A stretch of 64,000 nucleotides of DNA from the NCBI RefSeq assembly GCF_000237925.1, contig NC_031502.1, forward strand, positions 37,821,612 through 37,885,611, read 5' to 3'. The notes below the pieces were generated by a model. It did no database searches. It saw only the letters and a program-made list of their open reading frames with translations, and was not told the DNA's origin. This document shows, piece by piece, positions 32,142-44,219 of the stretch. Source of the DNA: Schistosoma mansoni (Eukaryota > Platyhelminthes > Trematoda > Strigeidida > Schistosomatidae). The stretch's first letter is position 1, and each line of letters starts with the position of its first letter. The translations under genes were made by a program, and so were the position numbers.

Positions 32142-32884
32142 AAATAGTAACAAAATATGGAAGTACACTCCATGAAATGTATCTTTAGGAGATATTAAGC
32201 TTTTCCGATTTGAGTTTGAAACCTTTAAACAAACTGCAATATAACTAACATTACAATCAGTTTCAGTGGAATATTTTACTAAAGTGTCTCTTAATCAATC
32301 TTCATATTACACATATAAGACAACTATATAAATATGAAGACTTGATATGTTTGTGTACATTTATTTATGAAATAATGATAAAGATCAAGGGAAAATGACC
32401 TACCCATGATTTCATTTGCTAATGTTTACAACAATTATTATCATAAATATGATGAAATAAAATAGATAATGCTCAAAATCTTTGTTCATTTATTGATTCA
32501 ATTAGTTTACATTAAAAAAAAAGCTGTAAAGATTTCTTATATTATAGAAATAATAATGAAATAACGAAAGTGAATTGTTTATTTAACAATATACCTGATC
32601 ATGAATTAGATATTTGATAGATGAATATAAAGACTATTTACATAGATATATTACACATCTAGTTATATACAAATTAGAAAATAAACGAAATAAACAATAA
32701 ATGATATTGAAATAGTAGTAAGAATATCGAAATTAAACAAAGTCAATAACATTCTATTCAAAATTTAGTAAATAAAAAATATTTAATGAATACTTGAGTG
32801 AAGAACTATTCTTCAATGTCGTCTTCTTCATCTTCTTCTTCTTTGATAAAAATTCAAGAATATTTTACTTGAATAAATAATTAA

Positions 32885-32965
32885 ATTATCAGAAGGGGTT
32901 TTGTGGAGATTTAGTATTTTCACAGTTGAAAGCGTGAGTCAATTGAAGCTAGACCACTATGGAAA
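32885..32965 (-). repeat. Fragment of the TIR/tRNA repeat, cut by the gap
   Basis: Minus-strand reading gives GGTCTAGCTTCAATTGACTC, then CGCTTTCAACTGTGAAAATA and CTAAATCTCCACAAAACCCC, the end sequence of the element at 58838-59217. It stops at the N run. Confidence 0.7.
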
Positions 32966-33165
32966 NNNNNNNNNNNNNNNNNNNNNNNNNNNNNNNNNNN
33001 NNNNNNNNNNNNNNNNNNNNNNNNNNNNNNNNNNNNNNNNNNNNNNNNNNNNNNNNNNNNNNNNNNNNNNNNNNNNNNNNNNNNNNNNNNNNNNNNNNNN
33101 NNNNNNNNNNNNNNNNNNNNNNNNNNNNNNNNNNNNNNNNNNNNNNNNNNNNNNNNNNNNNNNNN
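32966..33165. other. Assembly gap, 200 N
   Basis: Exactly 200 unknown bases, so likely a placeholder of fixed size. Open frames across it mean nothing. Confidence 0.98.
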
Positions 33166-33386
33166 AGGTTAGTCTTAGGCAGGAAAGAATACATCGATTC
33201 TAATGAAATAGCACAGCTAGGATGACTAGGTTGATTACATACAAAGGATTTTCATCATTATTCACGCTTTTTTTAAACATTTTTTTGAATACGTTCGATA
33301 GTCTAAAGCCAGCATTTAAATTTAGTTGACGTGAGATAAATATAAAACTTTGTATGGCTTGCGCAATCGATCTGGTAATGGATTTC
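33166..33386 (-). repeat. Right arm of a 221-bp inverted repeat
   Basis: Starts at the first base after the gap. Reverse complement of 31921-32141. It is followed at 33387-33425 by another end of the TIR/tRNA repeat (GGTCTAGCTTCAATTGACTC). Confidence 0.85.
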
Positions 33387-33611
33387 TGGTCTAGCTTCAA
33401 TTGACTCACGCTTTCAACTATGAAAATAATTAAATGTAATTTTTCTTTACAAATTTTATCATCCAAGAAGAAATGACATTCGAAAAGAAAGAAGGTCACT
33501 TTTATTTCTTACTGTTTATCAATGTGTATGATTTCGATATCACTGTTTGTTATAAATTGCTATAAAATATAGATTTTACATGTGTCTAACAAACAGTGAA
33601 ACACATTGATA

Positions 33612-33636
33612 TTTATTGCAATCGTGTTTTTTTATT
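33612..33636 (-). promoter_or_regulatory. Candidate polyadenylation signals
   Basis: Two AATAAA hexamers on the minus strand (33631-33636 and 33612-33617), about 250-275 bases after the stop codon at 33886. They are plausible for the gene ending there, but AATAAA is common in AT-rich DNA. Confidence 0.35.
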
Positions 33637-33885
33637 TTAAAAATTCAATGTAGACAAATTTGTAAATAATAACATATTTAAAAAGGATCGAAACGAAAAG
33701 AAACTATTAGAAAGGGTATAAATCTGATATAGATATACCAAAAGAAATTTATCTACCTGGCTATGATGATCTTTTGTTTTTATATTTTTGAAGAAGCTAC
33801 GAAATAAAAACTATTTTTCATAAATGAATACAATCAGTTTCGATGCTATTATTTGAAAGACATGAGGAAAGCATATATATAAATA

Positions 33886-34962
33886 TTAAACAGGCGTAGC
33901 TGGTGTCTCAGCAGTTGGTGTAAGTTTCACAGAATAGTCAATAAGTGTTGAAATATTGTTATTATCTTCTGTATCCACAATATTTATATGGTCAACAGTA
34001 GCAACAGTATCATCATGATCATCATTTGCTCGAAGTAACAATAGACGACAATATTGTCCAAGTAATGGACTATCACTAGGTGGACATGATTTTAATAAAT
34101 AATCTGGAATAATATTACACACATTATTTTGAAATAGTAATTGTGAATTATTCGTAGTAATAGTAGCAGAAGTAGTCGAAGTAGAAGTAGATGAAGATAA
34201 TGATGATGATATTGACTTTGATGAATTCAATGTTTCACGTAATTTATTTGTTTTGATCAGGTTATCTAATTTAGGAATAACATTTGTAAAAGATGAAGCT
34301 AACGAAAGACTAGATGGTCGTTTTGGTGTTTGTTGTTGTTGTTGCTGTAAGGATGATATTGAAGACGAAGATGAGGCTAATGGTGATGAATGAGTTACAG
34401 TATTTGAATTAATTGTTGTATTGAAATGTGTCAATGATGGTAGAAAGAATGAATTATTATTATTATTATATTGTGAATAATCTGTATGCATACTTATAGG
34501 TCTTGATTGTCTTAATCGTATATCATTAACATGCTTATTTTGTACACAATACAAAGATGTTACATCGGATTGCAACCCAGTATAATCACCGGAATCACTA
34601 TGTTCATACATTGATTGTATCATTATATTTTGAAGATTACTATTATTATTTGACTTATTATTATTGTTAAATGGAAAAGAATTTGGTAGTGAACTATTAG
34701 ATAATCGAGTTGTTGGTGAACTTCTCGACAGTATTAAACTATTTCTTTGCCTTAGACGATCAGCTAAATTACTTGGTAGATTTGATGGTTTATAAGGTAA
34801 TAAATGTGACCACCATACTGTGTCATTCTCTGGAGAATTTAGATCACTAACTTCTTTATCAATTAATTTATCAGGTAAATGATTATTCATATTATTATCT
34901 AGTGGTTTACAATGAGAATATCTATTTGGATTAGATAATCCACAAATTGTAGTGGAGTATAC
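33886..34962 (-). CDS. Last coding exon of a second host gene
   Basis: Acceptor TTTCTTTCTTTACAG, then 24 codons (VYSTTICGLSNPNRYSHC at the start) before an internal Met and a further 334 codons to TAA. It is phase 0 on entry, matching the exon at 36927. The protein is rich in Asn and Ser with homopolymer runs (NNNNN, QQQQQQ, SSSSS), a WWSHLLPYKPSNLPSNLADR block and an acidic region near the end. It finishes TPTAETPATPV, which could act as a PDZ-type C-terminal ligand (inference). It looks like a disordered cytoplasmic tail or scaffold. The family is not recognised. Low-complexity tracts lie in the middle third. Confidence 0.8.
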   Translation of the reverse strand, partial: VYSTTICGLSNPNRYSHCKPLDNNMNNHLPDKLIDKEVSDLNSPENDTVWWSHLLPYKPSNLPSNLADRLRQRNSLILSRSSPTTRLSNSSLPNSFPFNNNNKSNNNSNLQNIMIQSMYEHSDSGDYTGLQSDVTSLYCVQNKHVNDIRLRQSRPISMHTDYSQYNNNNNSFFLPSLTHFNTTINSNTVTHSSPLASSSSSISSLQQQQQQTPKRPSSLSLASSFTNVIPKLDNLIKTNKLRETLNSSKSISSSLSSSTSTSTTSATITTNNSQLLFQNNVCNIIPDYLLKSCPPSDSPLLGQYCRLLLLRANDDHDDTVATVDHINIVDTEDNNNISTLIDYSVKLTPTAETPATPV

Positions 34963-36926
34963 CTGTAAAGAAAGAAAAAGCGAAAATTAAATCAAATCTG
35001 TTTCATTTTTCGGTGTTAACTACTACAAATTCTTTTAAAATATTAACTTTACTCATTAAAGCATTCATTAACGTAATGAATAACACTTAATGATTGTCAA
35101 TAAATGATAATGATGAATGCATCATTTTGAGATTTTTAAAAGTCACTTAGAGTTTTTTCTTGCTTATATTTAGTACATTTAAATAAGGTTACTCAACAAG
35201 CATTAACATAATAGGTTCAGTAAATCAGTTCAAGTCTGAATAACACAATTACCTTGAATGTGTATAAAAGTAAGTTCACTAATCGATTTATATATCTTCA
35301 TCTTTTTATCATCAAACACTCATGACAGAATATTTGTAAAGAAGAGTGTGTGCGAAATATTTCACAGACAAAATGTTTAGTTTATTTAATCAGATAAATT
35401 AATAAAGGTATAGCAAGAATTTAGGTGACAACTCAGTCTTGATACTTCACATTCAGTTGTTAAACTGAAAGAATCGGTTCATTACACCCATCAATTGTTA
35501 GATAATTTTATTTTATTTTTTTAATGCACTTCCAACTGTTACATTACTCTGTGGTGTTTCCAATTATTAAACATACATACCAACACTCTCATACCACAGT
35601 TTCACTGAAGCTTTTTGTATATACGTTATGATTTTGTAAATTGCAAGTTTATGGGATTTTGGGGCAAGTAGGATTCTTAATATATTCAACCACCTGATTA
35701 TCCATTGTTGATCTTGACGTGGTTCTAGTAAAATAATGTTTATATTGCGATGGATAAGAACCATAGTCTAAAATTCATGTTTTAAATTATTTATGCTAGC
35801 GTACTAACCAAAAACGACTTTTTAAATACGTACTCTGAATAAAGTAAGTTATCTTGAAATAAATTACTTCCTTGATAGTCGCCTGAATTGTTGAGTGACA
35901 CAACCTAAAATCATCCAAAATAGCCCAAAAGCATTCATTATATACCTAAGTTTCGAGTTCATTATTATACCATAGTTCTGAAATTTCGGTCACATTAATT
36001 CCTTTTGAAGTTTACCGGTCGTGTTTAGCTTTTTATGGGGCTGAATATTATGTCCTTAAACACGTTTTTAATTAGCTAACTTCCTATTTCCTTCTCTCAA
36101 TGTGCAAAGCTCGAAGCGGGACAACCTAACCGAGATACATTCATACCAGATGCCACACTGCCTATGGCTGATTAAAGGAAAGAGTTATTTATAAAAAAGA
36201 TATTTATAACTAGTTTTATTTGTACAAAATTCAGAATTGTCTCTCCTTTTTTGGGATCTTCAATCAAGAAATGCTAATTGAAGTCATAGCTTTTTACAGT
36301 AAAATGAAGTTTACAATGCATATATTTGTTTGGTTAGATATTAATATATATATTACTTAAATATTTTATAAGTTACATGAAACAAACACCCATTCAGTTG
36401 ATTAATTCATTTAGAGAAGATTAGTCAGATATATACTCAACGGTGAACCAAACACATTATCCATCAAAAATACAAAGACAAAAAAGGATAACAAAAACTA
36501 CGAAGACAACCATTCATGAATAAGGTTGTGTAAATGAACTGATTTAACCTTGTTTTTATTGTTCAAAATGATACTAATTACTAGATATTTAGGTTATTCA
36601 ACTCAAGAAACGCAGTATCACCAAAAGCAACCACCTGAGAAAAAAGTCTTGCACATTACTTCAACACTCATCCGAAAATGAAATAGCAGTTTAATCTTGA
36701 ACCATTAAGTCAGACATCGTTTGAAGGATTATTGGTTAATGAAACTGCTCGTTATTTAAATTTTTCAGTGAAAAAATAAGTCAATTTACACTGATGAACA
36801 AATATGGGATAAGTCATTGTTGCACAAATTATGTGAAAAACATTTCTGAAAGTGAATTGGGTATTAAATATCGATCATAAAAGTGATTATGTAATACTTA
36901 ACAAACATCAACTATTTTAAACATAC
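34963..36926 (-). other. Intron of the second host gene
   Basis: GTATGT donor at 36926 and TTTACAG acceptor at 34963. AT-rich, with no other element recognised. Confidence 0.7.
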
Positions 36927-37404
36927 TTGACTGTTTGGATCTTGTGTAGAGCTGTTTACATTACGAGATGGACTACTACGCGAAGAACATGATGTATCTG
37001 TACTATTAATTTCATTTGTCCTGGAAGGCTGATGATCTCTGGCTAAAGAAGTAGTTCTTTGAGGTGGACGTGGAGGACGAAGCACTGCAGCTGAAGATAC
37101 TGTAGACTCACTAATTGGATGATTTGAAGTAGTTTGTTTCTGACAAAAATTACGAAGATTTGGAAAAGGATCGCGTGAATTGTCATCTTTCTTCAAGAAT
37201 CTATCATTTTTCAAATTTTCATATCCTATACTATTATACAGTTGAGATAATCGTGAACAATGAAATTCCTGTAAATTACTTAGTAATTTTGTTCTTGTTA
37301 AATTATGGTTGAATACAGAATTGTTTAAATATTCTTTTGACATAGATGTACGTTTATTATGCTCTTCTGTATGACCCACTTCTATTGACGGTCTCTTTGG
37401 AAAT
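36927..37404 (-). CDS. Internal exon of the second host gene
   Basis: The acceptor TTTTATTTTACTGAATAG at 37405 is followed by one base and FPKRPSIEVGHTEEHNKRTS. The frame stays open to DPNSQ and a GTATGT donor. The text includes LLSNLQEFHCSRLSQLYNSI, a proline-rich LRPPRPPQRTTS stretch that resembles an SH3-binding site (inference), and Ser-rich sequence. The entry phase matches the exon at 63849 (GA|A makes Glu) and the exit phase matches 34962. Confidence 0.75.
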
Positions 37405-37901
37405 CTATTCAGTAAAATAAAAGCATATCTTATGCGATCAGTTTATCTAGATATAAGAAAGTGTGTATACTTCTATTTCTTTTATTGAAAACACATAAAT
37501 AATGTTTACCAAAACATTTTAATAGAAGTCATCTCTTGTACAATAAGTTATACGCTAAATTAAGAGACTTCATAAATGATAATGAACAACAACTGATCGA
37601 AAAACGTTTTTAAAAACGTGTACAAACTACTCACTACTTTCAAGTAAACATTAACATCAATTCTTTGGACAGATTCTTAGTCAAATGAAATGCATATTGA
37701 AGAATACACTCTGTAAGTAGAATTATAACCAATAAATGCACAACCATCAAATTGAAATTATTTTATAGAATGTCTCACTTATTTGAAAATTAACTACACA
37801 ATGCATTCTATTCTTTTACACGTAATTAAAATCGGATTTGACAGAATTTTATAAAGAAATGTAATATCATCTGGACATTCGCTCCCAGTGATAACGACAG
37901 A

Positions 37902-37905
<4 letters not shown>

Positions 37906-37944
<39 letters not shown>
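37906..37944. repeat. (TA)n microsatellite
   Basis: About 39 bases of alternating TA inside the long intron. Confidence 0.95.
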
Positions 37945-37948
<4 letters not shown>

Positions 37949-38044
37949 CATTCAAAGATCACAATTAGTAGCTAATAACGTTTTAGGATGGATTTTATGA
38001 TTTTACATTTTTACTTTGTAGTAATACACAATAAAATAATGTAT

Positions 38045-38262
38045 CAATAAAATGAGATCACGGATAGTGGCTAGCGGTAAAATCCAGAACTCACGTTTCG
38101 TCCTATTTGGGATTTTTCAGTTGAATGTACCTACATCCCAGGGTTGATGTTCACTCTGAGACTCGAACCCAGTACTCTTCGTTTCAAAAGTCACCGAGTT
38201 ATTCACTCAGGTACTGAGTTCTGATACCCAACTTGCCTGTGCAACGGGATGAAGTTTCAACT
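38045..38262 (-). mobile_element. Sm-alpha-like SINE with inactive hammerhead
   Basis: The minus strand shows a tRNA-like head with a good box B (GGGTTCGAGTCTC, about 38158-38172). The hammerhead region follows: stem II with loop (TCCCAAATAGGA) and GAAAC are kept, but the core box reads CTGAAAA instead of CTGANGA. The end is CTGGATTTTACCGCTAGCCA. A copy of the schistosome Sm-alpha family, head-to-head with the next one. Confidence 0.75.
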
Positions 38263-38274
38263 CTTGAATCTTCC

Positions 38275-38425
38275 CACTAATCTTTAGGACTGCATTTGAT
38301 CAATTGAGAACGGTGTTGTGTTCGAGTCCCATGGTGAACATCAAATCTGGGGTGCAGGCACATCCAGCTGACGAGTCCCAAACGAGGTGAAACGCGCGTC
38401 CTGGATTCCGCTGCTAGTCACTATC
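38275..38425 (+). mobile_element. Sm-alpha-like SINE carrying a hammerhead
   Basis: Box B (GTGTTCGAGTCCC, about 38318-38330), then GTGAACATCAAATCTGGGGT, the hammerhead, and the family end GATTCCGCTGCTAGTCACTA. Box A is poor. RNA polymerase III promoter plus self-cleaving ribozyme is the known layout of Sm-alpha. Confidence 0.8.
38362..38406 (+). ncRNA. Hammerhead ribozyme with intact catalytic core
   Basis: Stem I arms ATCCAG (38362-38367) and CTGGAT (38401-38406) pair. Core box CTGACGAG lies at 38368-38375 and GAAA at 38389-38392. The short stem III is CGCGCG-like. The cleavage triplet is GTC (38398-38400), so the cut would fall between 38400 and 38401. All invariant core positions are present. 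Stem II is weakened against the family form: the 3' arm reads AGGT, leaving wobble pairs, so activity may be low. Confidence 0.82.
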
Positions 38426-40788
38426 AATCTTTGCTTATAATGCTAGTGAATTAGGGCGATATCAAGGTAATACGCGCAGTTTGCACATATGTCAGTAGGA
38501 GATTGATCAATTGCAGTCCTCAACATCAATAGGAAGATTCAGGTAAACAATACCAAATGAATTTAAAACAACATGATGCTTAATAACTATAATTATTCAA
38601 ATGGAATGAATGTAAACTTCTGACAACAATCAACATTTCCAACGGACTACACTTGATCATGATTTAGCTAATGTTATTCGGTTTAGGATAGTTAGTGAAT
38701 GTGAGAATATGTCTTACCTAGAATGAATATCTGTTTGCATGTGTTTTATAAATTTGAAACAAGGCTATTTGACATGAAAAAGTAAGCAGTTTTCATGATT
38801 GAATACAAATGATCACAATAAAACAATTTAGCTAGACTTACTTCTGAATTATAAATTTAAAAAAATCCTACGATAGATGCAACGTAAACACTATTGTGTT
38901 TATTAAAACATCTTCACATAATGTTTAAATTTAACCTGTGTAATAGAATGTAATTTCATGGTGAACTTTGTTTTTTGCCACGTAATGATATAATATTTAA
39001 GCATATTATGTAATGTCTAATTGTCCAAAGGCTTGAAATGAAACACATGTTCATCTTACACTAAAAGAAACTAACTGATAAGTGGAATCAGATTAGACAA
39101 ATTAATTTGACTTATCCAAGGACAAATATAGATGAACAACAAAAATTTGCTTCCTTAATAATGAAAGGTTTATTTCAATAACAAATAGTATCATATCATT
39201 GAAATTCATAAATCAAATAAATAAATGCGATCATTACTATAGTAGTTTTTTACAAATTGTATAGAAGTCACAAAAAAGTAGCTTCCAGGAAAGAAACACG
39301 ATAAAATCTTGACGCAAGGCAATTAAAAGAGAGGCGTGAAGATGGCCGATTTTAGCTCAAAAAGTTTTCATGTTTCTAGAGGTAATCATAAACGAGTTCA
39401 ATACTGATTATGATGTCACAAAGAAACAAATGTATCAGTTAAAAATATCAGTATTGAAATAGGGTATGGTGAGTTATGGCCAACATTTAAAATTCTTTAA
39501 TTTTAATACATATAAAATAACCAGAAGAAATGAAGCTGGATAAGTTAAAACATTATTTAACAGCCGATATGTGTATAGTTAACTAAACAGGAATAATAAG
39601 ATTTATAAGTATAATGAAAATATATGACCGATAAGTTTAGTATGTTAAAAACAAAATATATTCAGCTTATGCATCCACACTTAGTTTTAGATGCAATCCA
39701 CTATATTGCATAAAAGTTTAAAAGAAACCGAAATGACACTAAAACCTAGTAACCTAATTACATAATATTCTCGTATGCTAAAATATCCCTTTTTTAACTA
39801 TATAAGGGAAAAAATGTAATCCATCGAACATCATGTAATGATTATGAGCCAAAGAATAAAGTTATAAGTTAGGTTTTAGGATGGATAATAAAGAATAATT
39901 GTTTGTTCTGGCGTAAAACAAGAAACTTAACTAGGGTAGGTCATTCTGATAAGATGTGGAAATTTTCTGTTCGCTTGCTGAGACATATGCCTTGATGTTA
40001 CAAACTAACAATTTTACGGACTAATACAGATCAACGGCGGAAGAGGTAGTCATAGTTCATTGAGTTCATGTAATTGACCGGTTTTGACACCATCTACTAA
40101 TCTTCCAATTCATAAACACAATTTATGAGCATCAAATAATGTTAAAGTCAAAAGAATGATGAATATAGAAAGAACAAATATTGTGGCAGAATAACATGAA
40201 TTCATTTATTTCGTGGATTCCCTTCAGCTGATTACAACTTTAAACCATAGTTTTAGTCATTGAAACAAATCAAGTCCACATACTTTATATAAGGAACGCC
40301 TACAAAAAGCTGGGTTGAAATGTGGAGATCGAATAATATAAAAGATCCTATTACGGAGGGATTAAAATCGTTTAAACAGTCGCTTACTCATAAGTTAAAT
40401 ATGTGAATGCTCTAGAACAACATGGAAACAAAAATTTTTTTCCTCTCGAAGCAAAAGATAGATAATTTATTATAGACTGGTTGAGTAAGGCTCAGAAGAA
40501 TAAAAATCTTAAAAAGTGTGATTGCAGTTTAGGAAAAAAGAAAACGTCTTACGTAATAATCTTACAAAAATAAGATCACCAGGGCAAAACAAGATTTATA
40601 ACTGTTTCTTTTTGCATACATAAATTCAATTTAAAATCATTTTATTGCAACAGTTTTAAATTCCTCTGTTTATTGATCATTTTGAAGGATTTCTGAACTT
40701 CAACATCATCCTCACTGTCGAGAAAATGACGAGCAATCGTACCATTGAACACCGTCTATCCATTTAATCTCAATTTTACATATTTAAG

Positions 40789-40915
40789 ATCATGAGTCAA
40801 TTGAAGCTAGACCACCATCGAAAACCTGGAAGCACTGGACGGTCGTTTCGTCCTATTGTGGGACTCCTCAGCAGTGCGCATCCTTGATCTCACCTTGCGG
40901 GATTCAATCTCAATT
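40789..40915 (-). repeat. SINE-like fragment, one arm
   Basis: Minus strand: degenerate box B (GATTGAATCCCGC), AGGATGCGCACTGCTGAGGA, ACAATAGGACGAAACGACC, then GGTGGTCTAGCTTCAATTGA. It lacks the opposite inverted arm. Confidence 0.7.
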
Positions 40916-42100
40916 TTTGTGAAATACGTTTGCCTCGATATTTGTTCTTTCTTTATTCAAATTTATAAAAAGGAAATTTTTCCTGAAATTTCAATAAAAT
41001 CAATTTCGAAATGAAGTAAATATTGTGAACTGATTTATAACCAAACAACAAATTTATCCAGGTCTACTATTATTATGAAATAAACAATTTAATTCTATAA
41101 TATACAACTAACTTGTAAATCTTTTCATTAGAATTAATAAACCGTGATGAAACTAGTTGAAATTATAATAGTTGAAAGAAAAGATAATGAAAATAAATAA
41201 AAAAATATTCAGAAAAATCTTAACTGAATTGACAAATTGTTTGCTTAATAAAACAAAATTCTAAAACACAAAAAAATGTTTAGAATTCTAAAGAAAATCA
41301 TGATTAATGAACAGTTTAGATTGTAGAATGAGAACAATTGCATATTTCTATATATGCAGGGGGAAAGAGAGGAAAATTATTAATCATCATTAATGTTTAT
41401 TCCTATAACTTAGAAACTAATGAGTTTCTTTCAAGTTAAGCTGAATTTTAAAACGAAAATGCATAAATCAAAATACTGTTAATGATGATGATAATAGTCA
41501 TATTAATAATGAAATAGTTACTAACATGAAAAGTAAGGAGACAAAAAAATAGTGACTAAAAAGAAGTAGAGGTGGGCAATGAAGTATAAAGTTTAAAAGA
41601 AAATCTAATAGAAAATGTGATAGGAAAAGAATGTAATAAATCACTTGTTTGTTTTAATCACTTATGGATGTGAAAATGATACTTGCTGAAATAAAAATAA
41701 GAATTTTAATATATGATTGTTATGCATAGTAAGAATACACTTGGATATTATCAAGATAATTATATACATTCCTAAGTGAAATATTGCATTCTAAGCTACA
41801 AACTACATTTCAACTATGGAATAACCCCAAAAGTAGAAAGGTGGAGACAATTGTCTTACTCATCAGTTAGACGAGATAGTTCGATTGACGGATGATACAA
41901 TAAAATGTTCTTCTTATGAATCAATTAAACTAATACAAAAAAGGCACATTTGTAATATTTTAGGATAAGTGAATAAACTGAAGAGAGAAAAAACATCGAA
42001 TAATTAACGAATATAGTTTCGAATTATTGATCATTAATAATGTGTTACTGAATTCTACATTGTTACACTAATACAGTAGACAGACCTTTAAATCCCAATG

Positions 42101-42124
42101 ATAATAATAATAATAATAATAATA
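42101..42124. repeat. (ATA)n microsatellite
   Basis: Eight tandem ATA triplets. Confidence 0.9.
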
Positions 42125-43985
42125 CAGTAAGGTAGAAAACTATCAATCATACTGTACTAAATAACATTAAATATTTGAATCAGAGATGTGCACAATCACT
42201 TCAGTATCTCTGTTATACACGAGCATATCTTACAAATAATGCATACATACAGGTATAAATTAGCCGAATTCATATTGGTTAAAAACAAAAGGATTCAATA
42301 GTTCTCAAAAGAGATTCCTTCAAGAATGAACTATAACAGATTGTCAGAATGAAGTTGCTTGGCATTTAAAAGTTTTCAGTAAACTTCTAGTATAAGAATG
42401 AGCTTAAAACAACTGCGATGAATCTTAGCCAGTTGTTAGTCAATTAGAAATCAGTTTTTGTTTGTAGATGAAGAACGAATAACAATACTACAAAAAGTAT
42501 ACAGATTTTATATAAGCAACGAATCTATTGTAGTCTTCTGCAGGTTGTTCTGTCTGAAAATCTAGGAAGCAAAAATATAAATTCGTCGATACGGATACCG
42601 ATTTTTTGCCTTCATTAGTCTTTATAAGAATATAAATAAATCTTAGCAAGTTCTCACATTGCTCCTGGTCGGACTTAGGGGTTTGAGTTCAAAACCAGAG
42701 ATTATGTAAATATGGTCAGGATTAAAAGTTTGAAGATAGCGTTTAAAGTCAGGATAATCGAGTTTATAATTAAGGTTAAGAAAATAAATTTTGTTATCGG
42801 TTTAAGCAATTTTAGCAAAATGTACAGGTACATCTGCTTCTCGTCCTACGTGATCCAAGGTAGAATTAATCCAATTGCGAAGTCAGCACAAAACTTGATT
42901 CAGATTGACTTATTCCTTTAAAATACCTTTATAGAATTTTCAACATGAAACGTTTAGAGCTTATACATCCTACTTTTTATTTTGTTTTTTGAAGATTTCT
43001 TCCATTAGTGTTTAGCTTTTTCATTTAAAAGATCAAACTTGGATACTATTAATAAACTGTAATTTATTTCAAAGTAACCACATTCAAATTAAGATTTACG
43101 GCAGAATTACTATTTAACTGGAAGGCGTGCACATACGAAATTGTGATAAACTCGATATACGCATCTATCACTTACAAAACATTCATAAATGTCAACAGCT
43201 TACTACTCACTTTTATAGTCAATCACTACTAATACCAATATAGAGTAATAGAACTTGTTCAGATAGTATTGTATATATTTAACAAGAAAGTCTATGTCAC
43301 ATATTGATTTCCGTGGGATAGGTACTGAAAACTATGAAGTACTGGTCAATTGTTACAGTAATTTAAAAATCACTGAACAATAATTAATGGTAATTGACTA
43401 AAATATTTTTAAATTTTAATTAGTCATAGAAAGTTGAATTTTATGCATTTGATGTTATTTGTGTTTGTTTTTCAGTGGAAAGAACCAAATTCAACGAAGA
43501 AAAGTAAATAGAATTTAGGAAAAAGGAAAGAAAATCAATTGCATTTTATTTTGGATAAAAGGAAAATCAATTGAATGGTCAAGTTATGTAAAACTAGAAA
43601 ACATAGAATGAATTTGAACAGAAAAAGAACAATTATTTTAGTAGAACAACATACAAATTTATTTATTTTTTAAATACAATTTAGAAATGAAAAATCTGGA
43701 AGCAGTTGTATCCATCGGTGATTAAAGTGGAGTTCGATATGTAGAAGGAGGTGAATAAAAGAAATTACTATTCAAGAAATTAAAAACCTTATTCAAACGG
43801 TTATACATTTATACATTAAATATGCAAACATTATTAGAGAAAACTGAGAGGAGTATGGAAATATATTTTCTAGAAATCAAAGGTTTATGCCACAGTTAAT
43901 GTAACATCTAAGAACAAAACTGATTAGCTGAATTAAATCAAGCTAGGATGCAAAAAATGATTTTAGTTTGTCCTCAAATATTATT

Positions 43986-44219
43986 TCATTGAAATCATGA
44001 ACCGATCAGTGATAAACCGCCGTTGAACACCCGGGAGCACTGGAAGGGCGTTTCGCCCTAGCATGAGACTCCTCAGTAGTGCACATCCTTGGCCCTGCGC
44101 GCAGGGTTCGAACCAAAGAATCTCGCGCAAACGCTTAACCTCTAGACCACTGAGCGGGAGTCCAGTGCTTTCAAGTTTTCAATAGTCGTCTAACGTTTAT
44201 CGATTCATGGTTTCAATGA
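43986..44219 (-). repeat. Element with terminal inverted repeats and tRNA-like core
   Basis: The two ends are imperfect inverted copies over about 55 bp: left TCATTGAAATCATGAACCGA..GAGCACTGGA, right reversed TCATTGAAACCATGAATCGA..AAGCACTGGA. On the minus strand the core has box A (CAGTGGTCTAGAGGTTA, 44138-44154) and a perfect box B (GGTTCGAACCC, 44102-44112), then the shared GGATGTGCACTACTGAGGAG tail. Confidence 0.7.

Noticed and set aside
32901-33225. Open frames running through the N gap
   Set aside because: They consist mostly of unknown bases; the reading frame is meaningless.
37906-37944. The TA run as a functional origin or boundary
   Set aside because: Simple (TA)n runs are frequent here; nothing around this one sets it apart.
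42712-42921. Plus-strand frame of 69 codons
   Set aside because: Low-complexity, repeat-like AGGATTA/GGTTAAG sequence; no splice or coding support.
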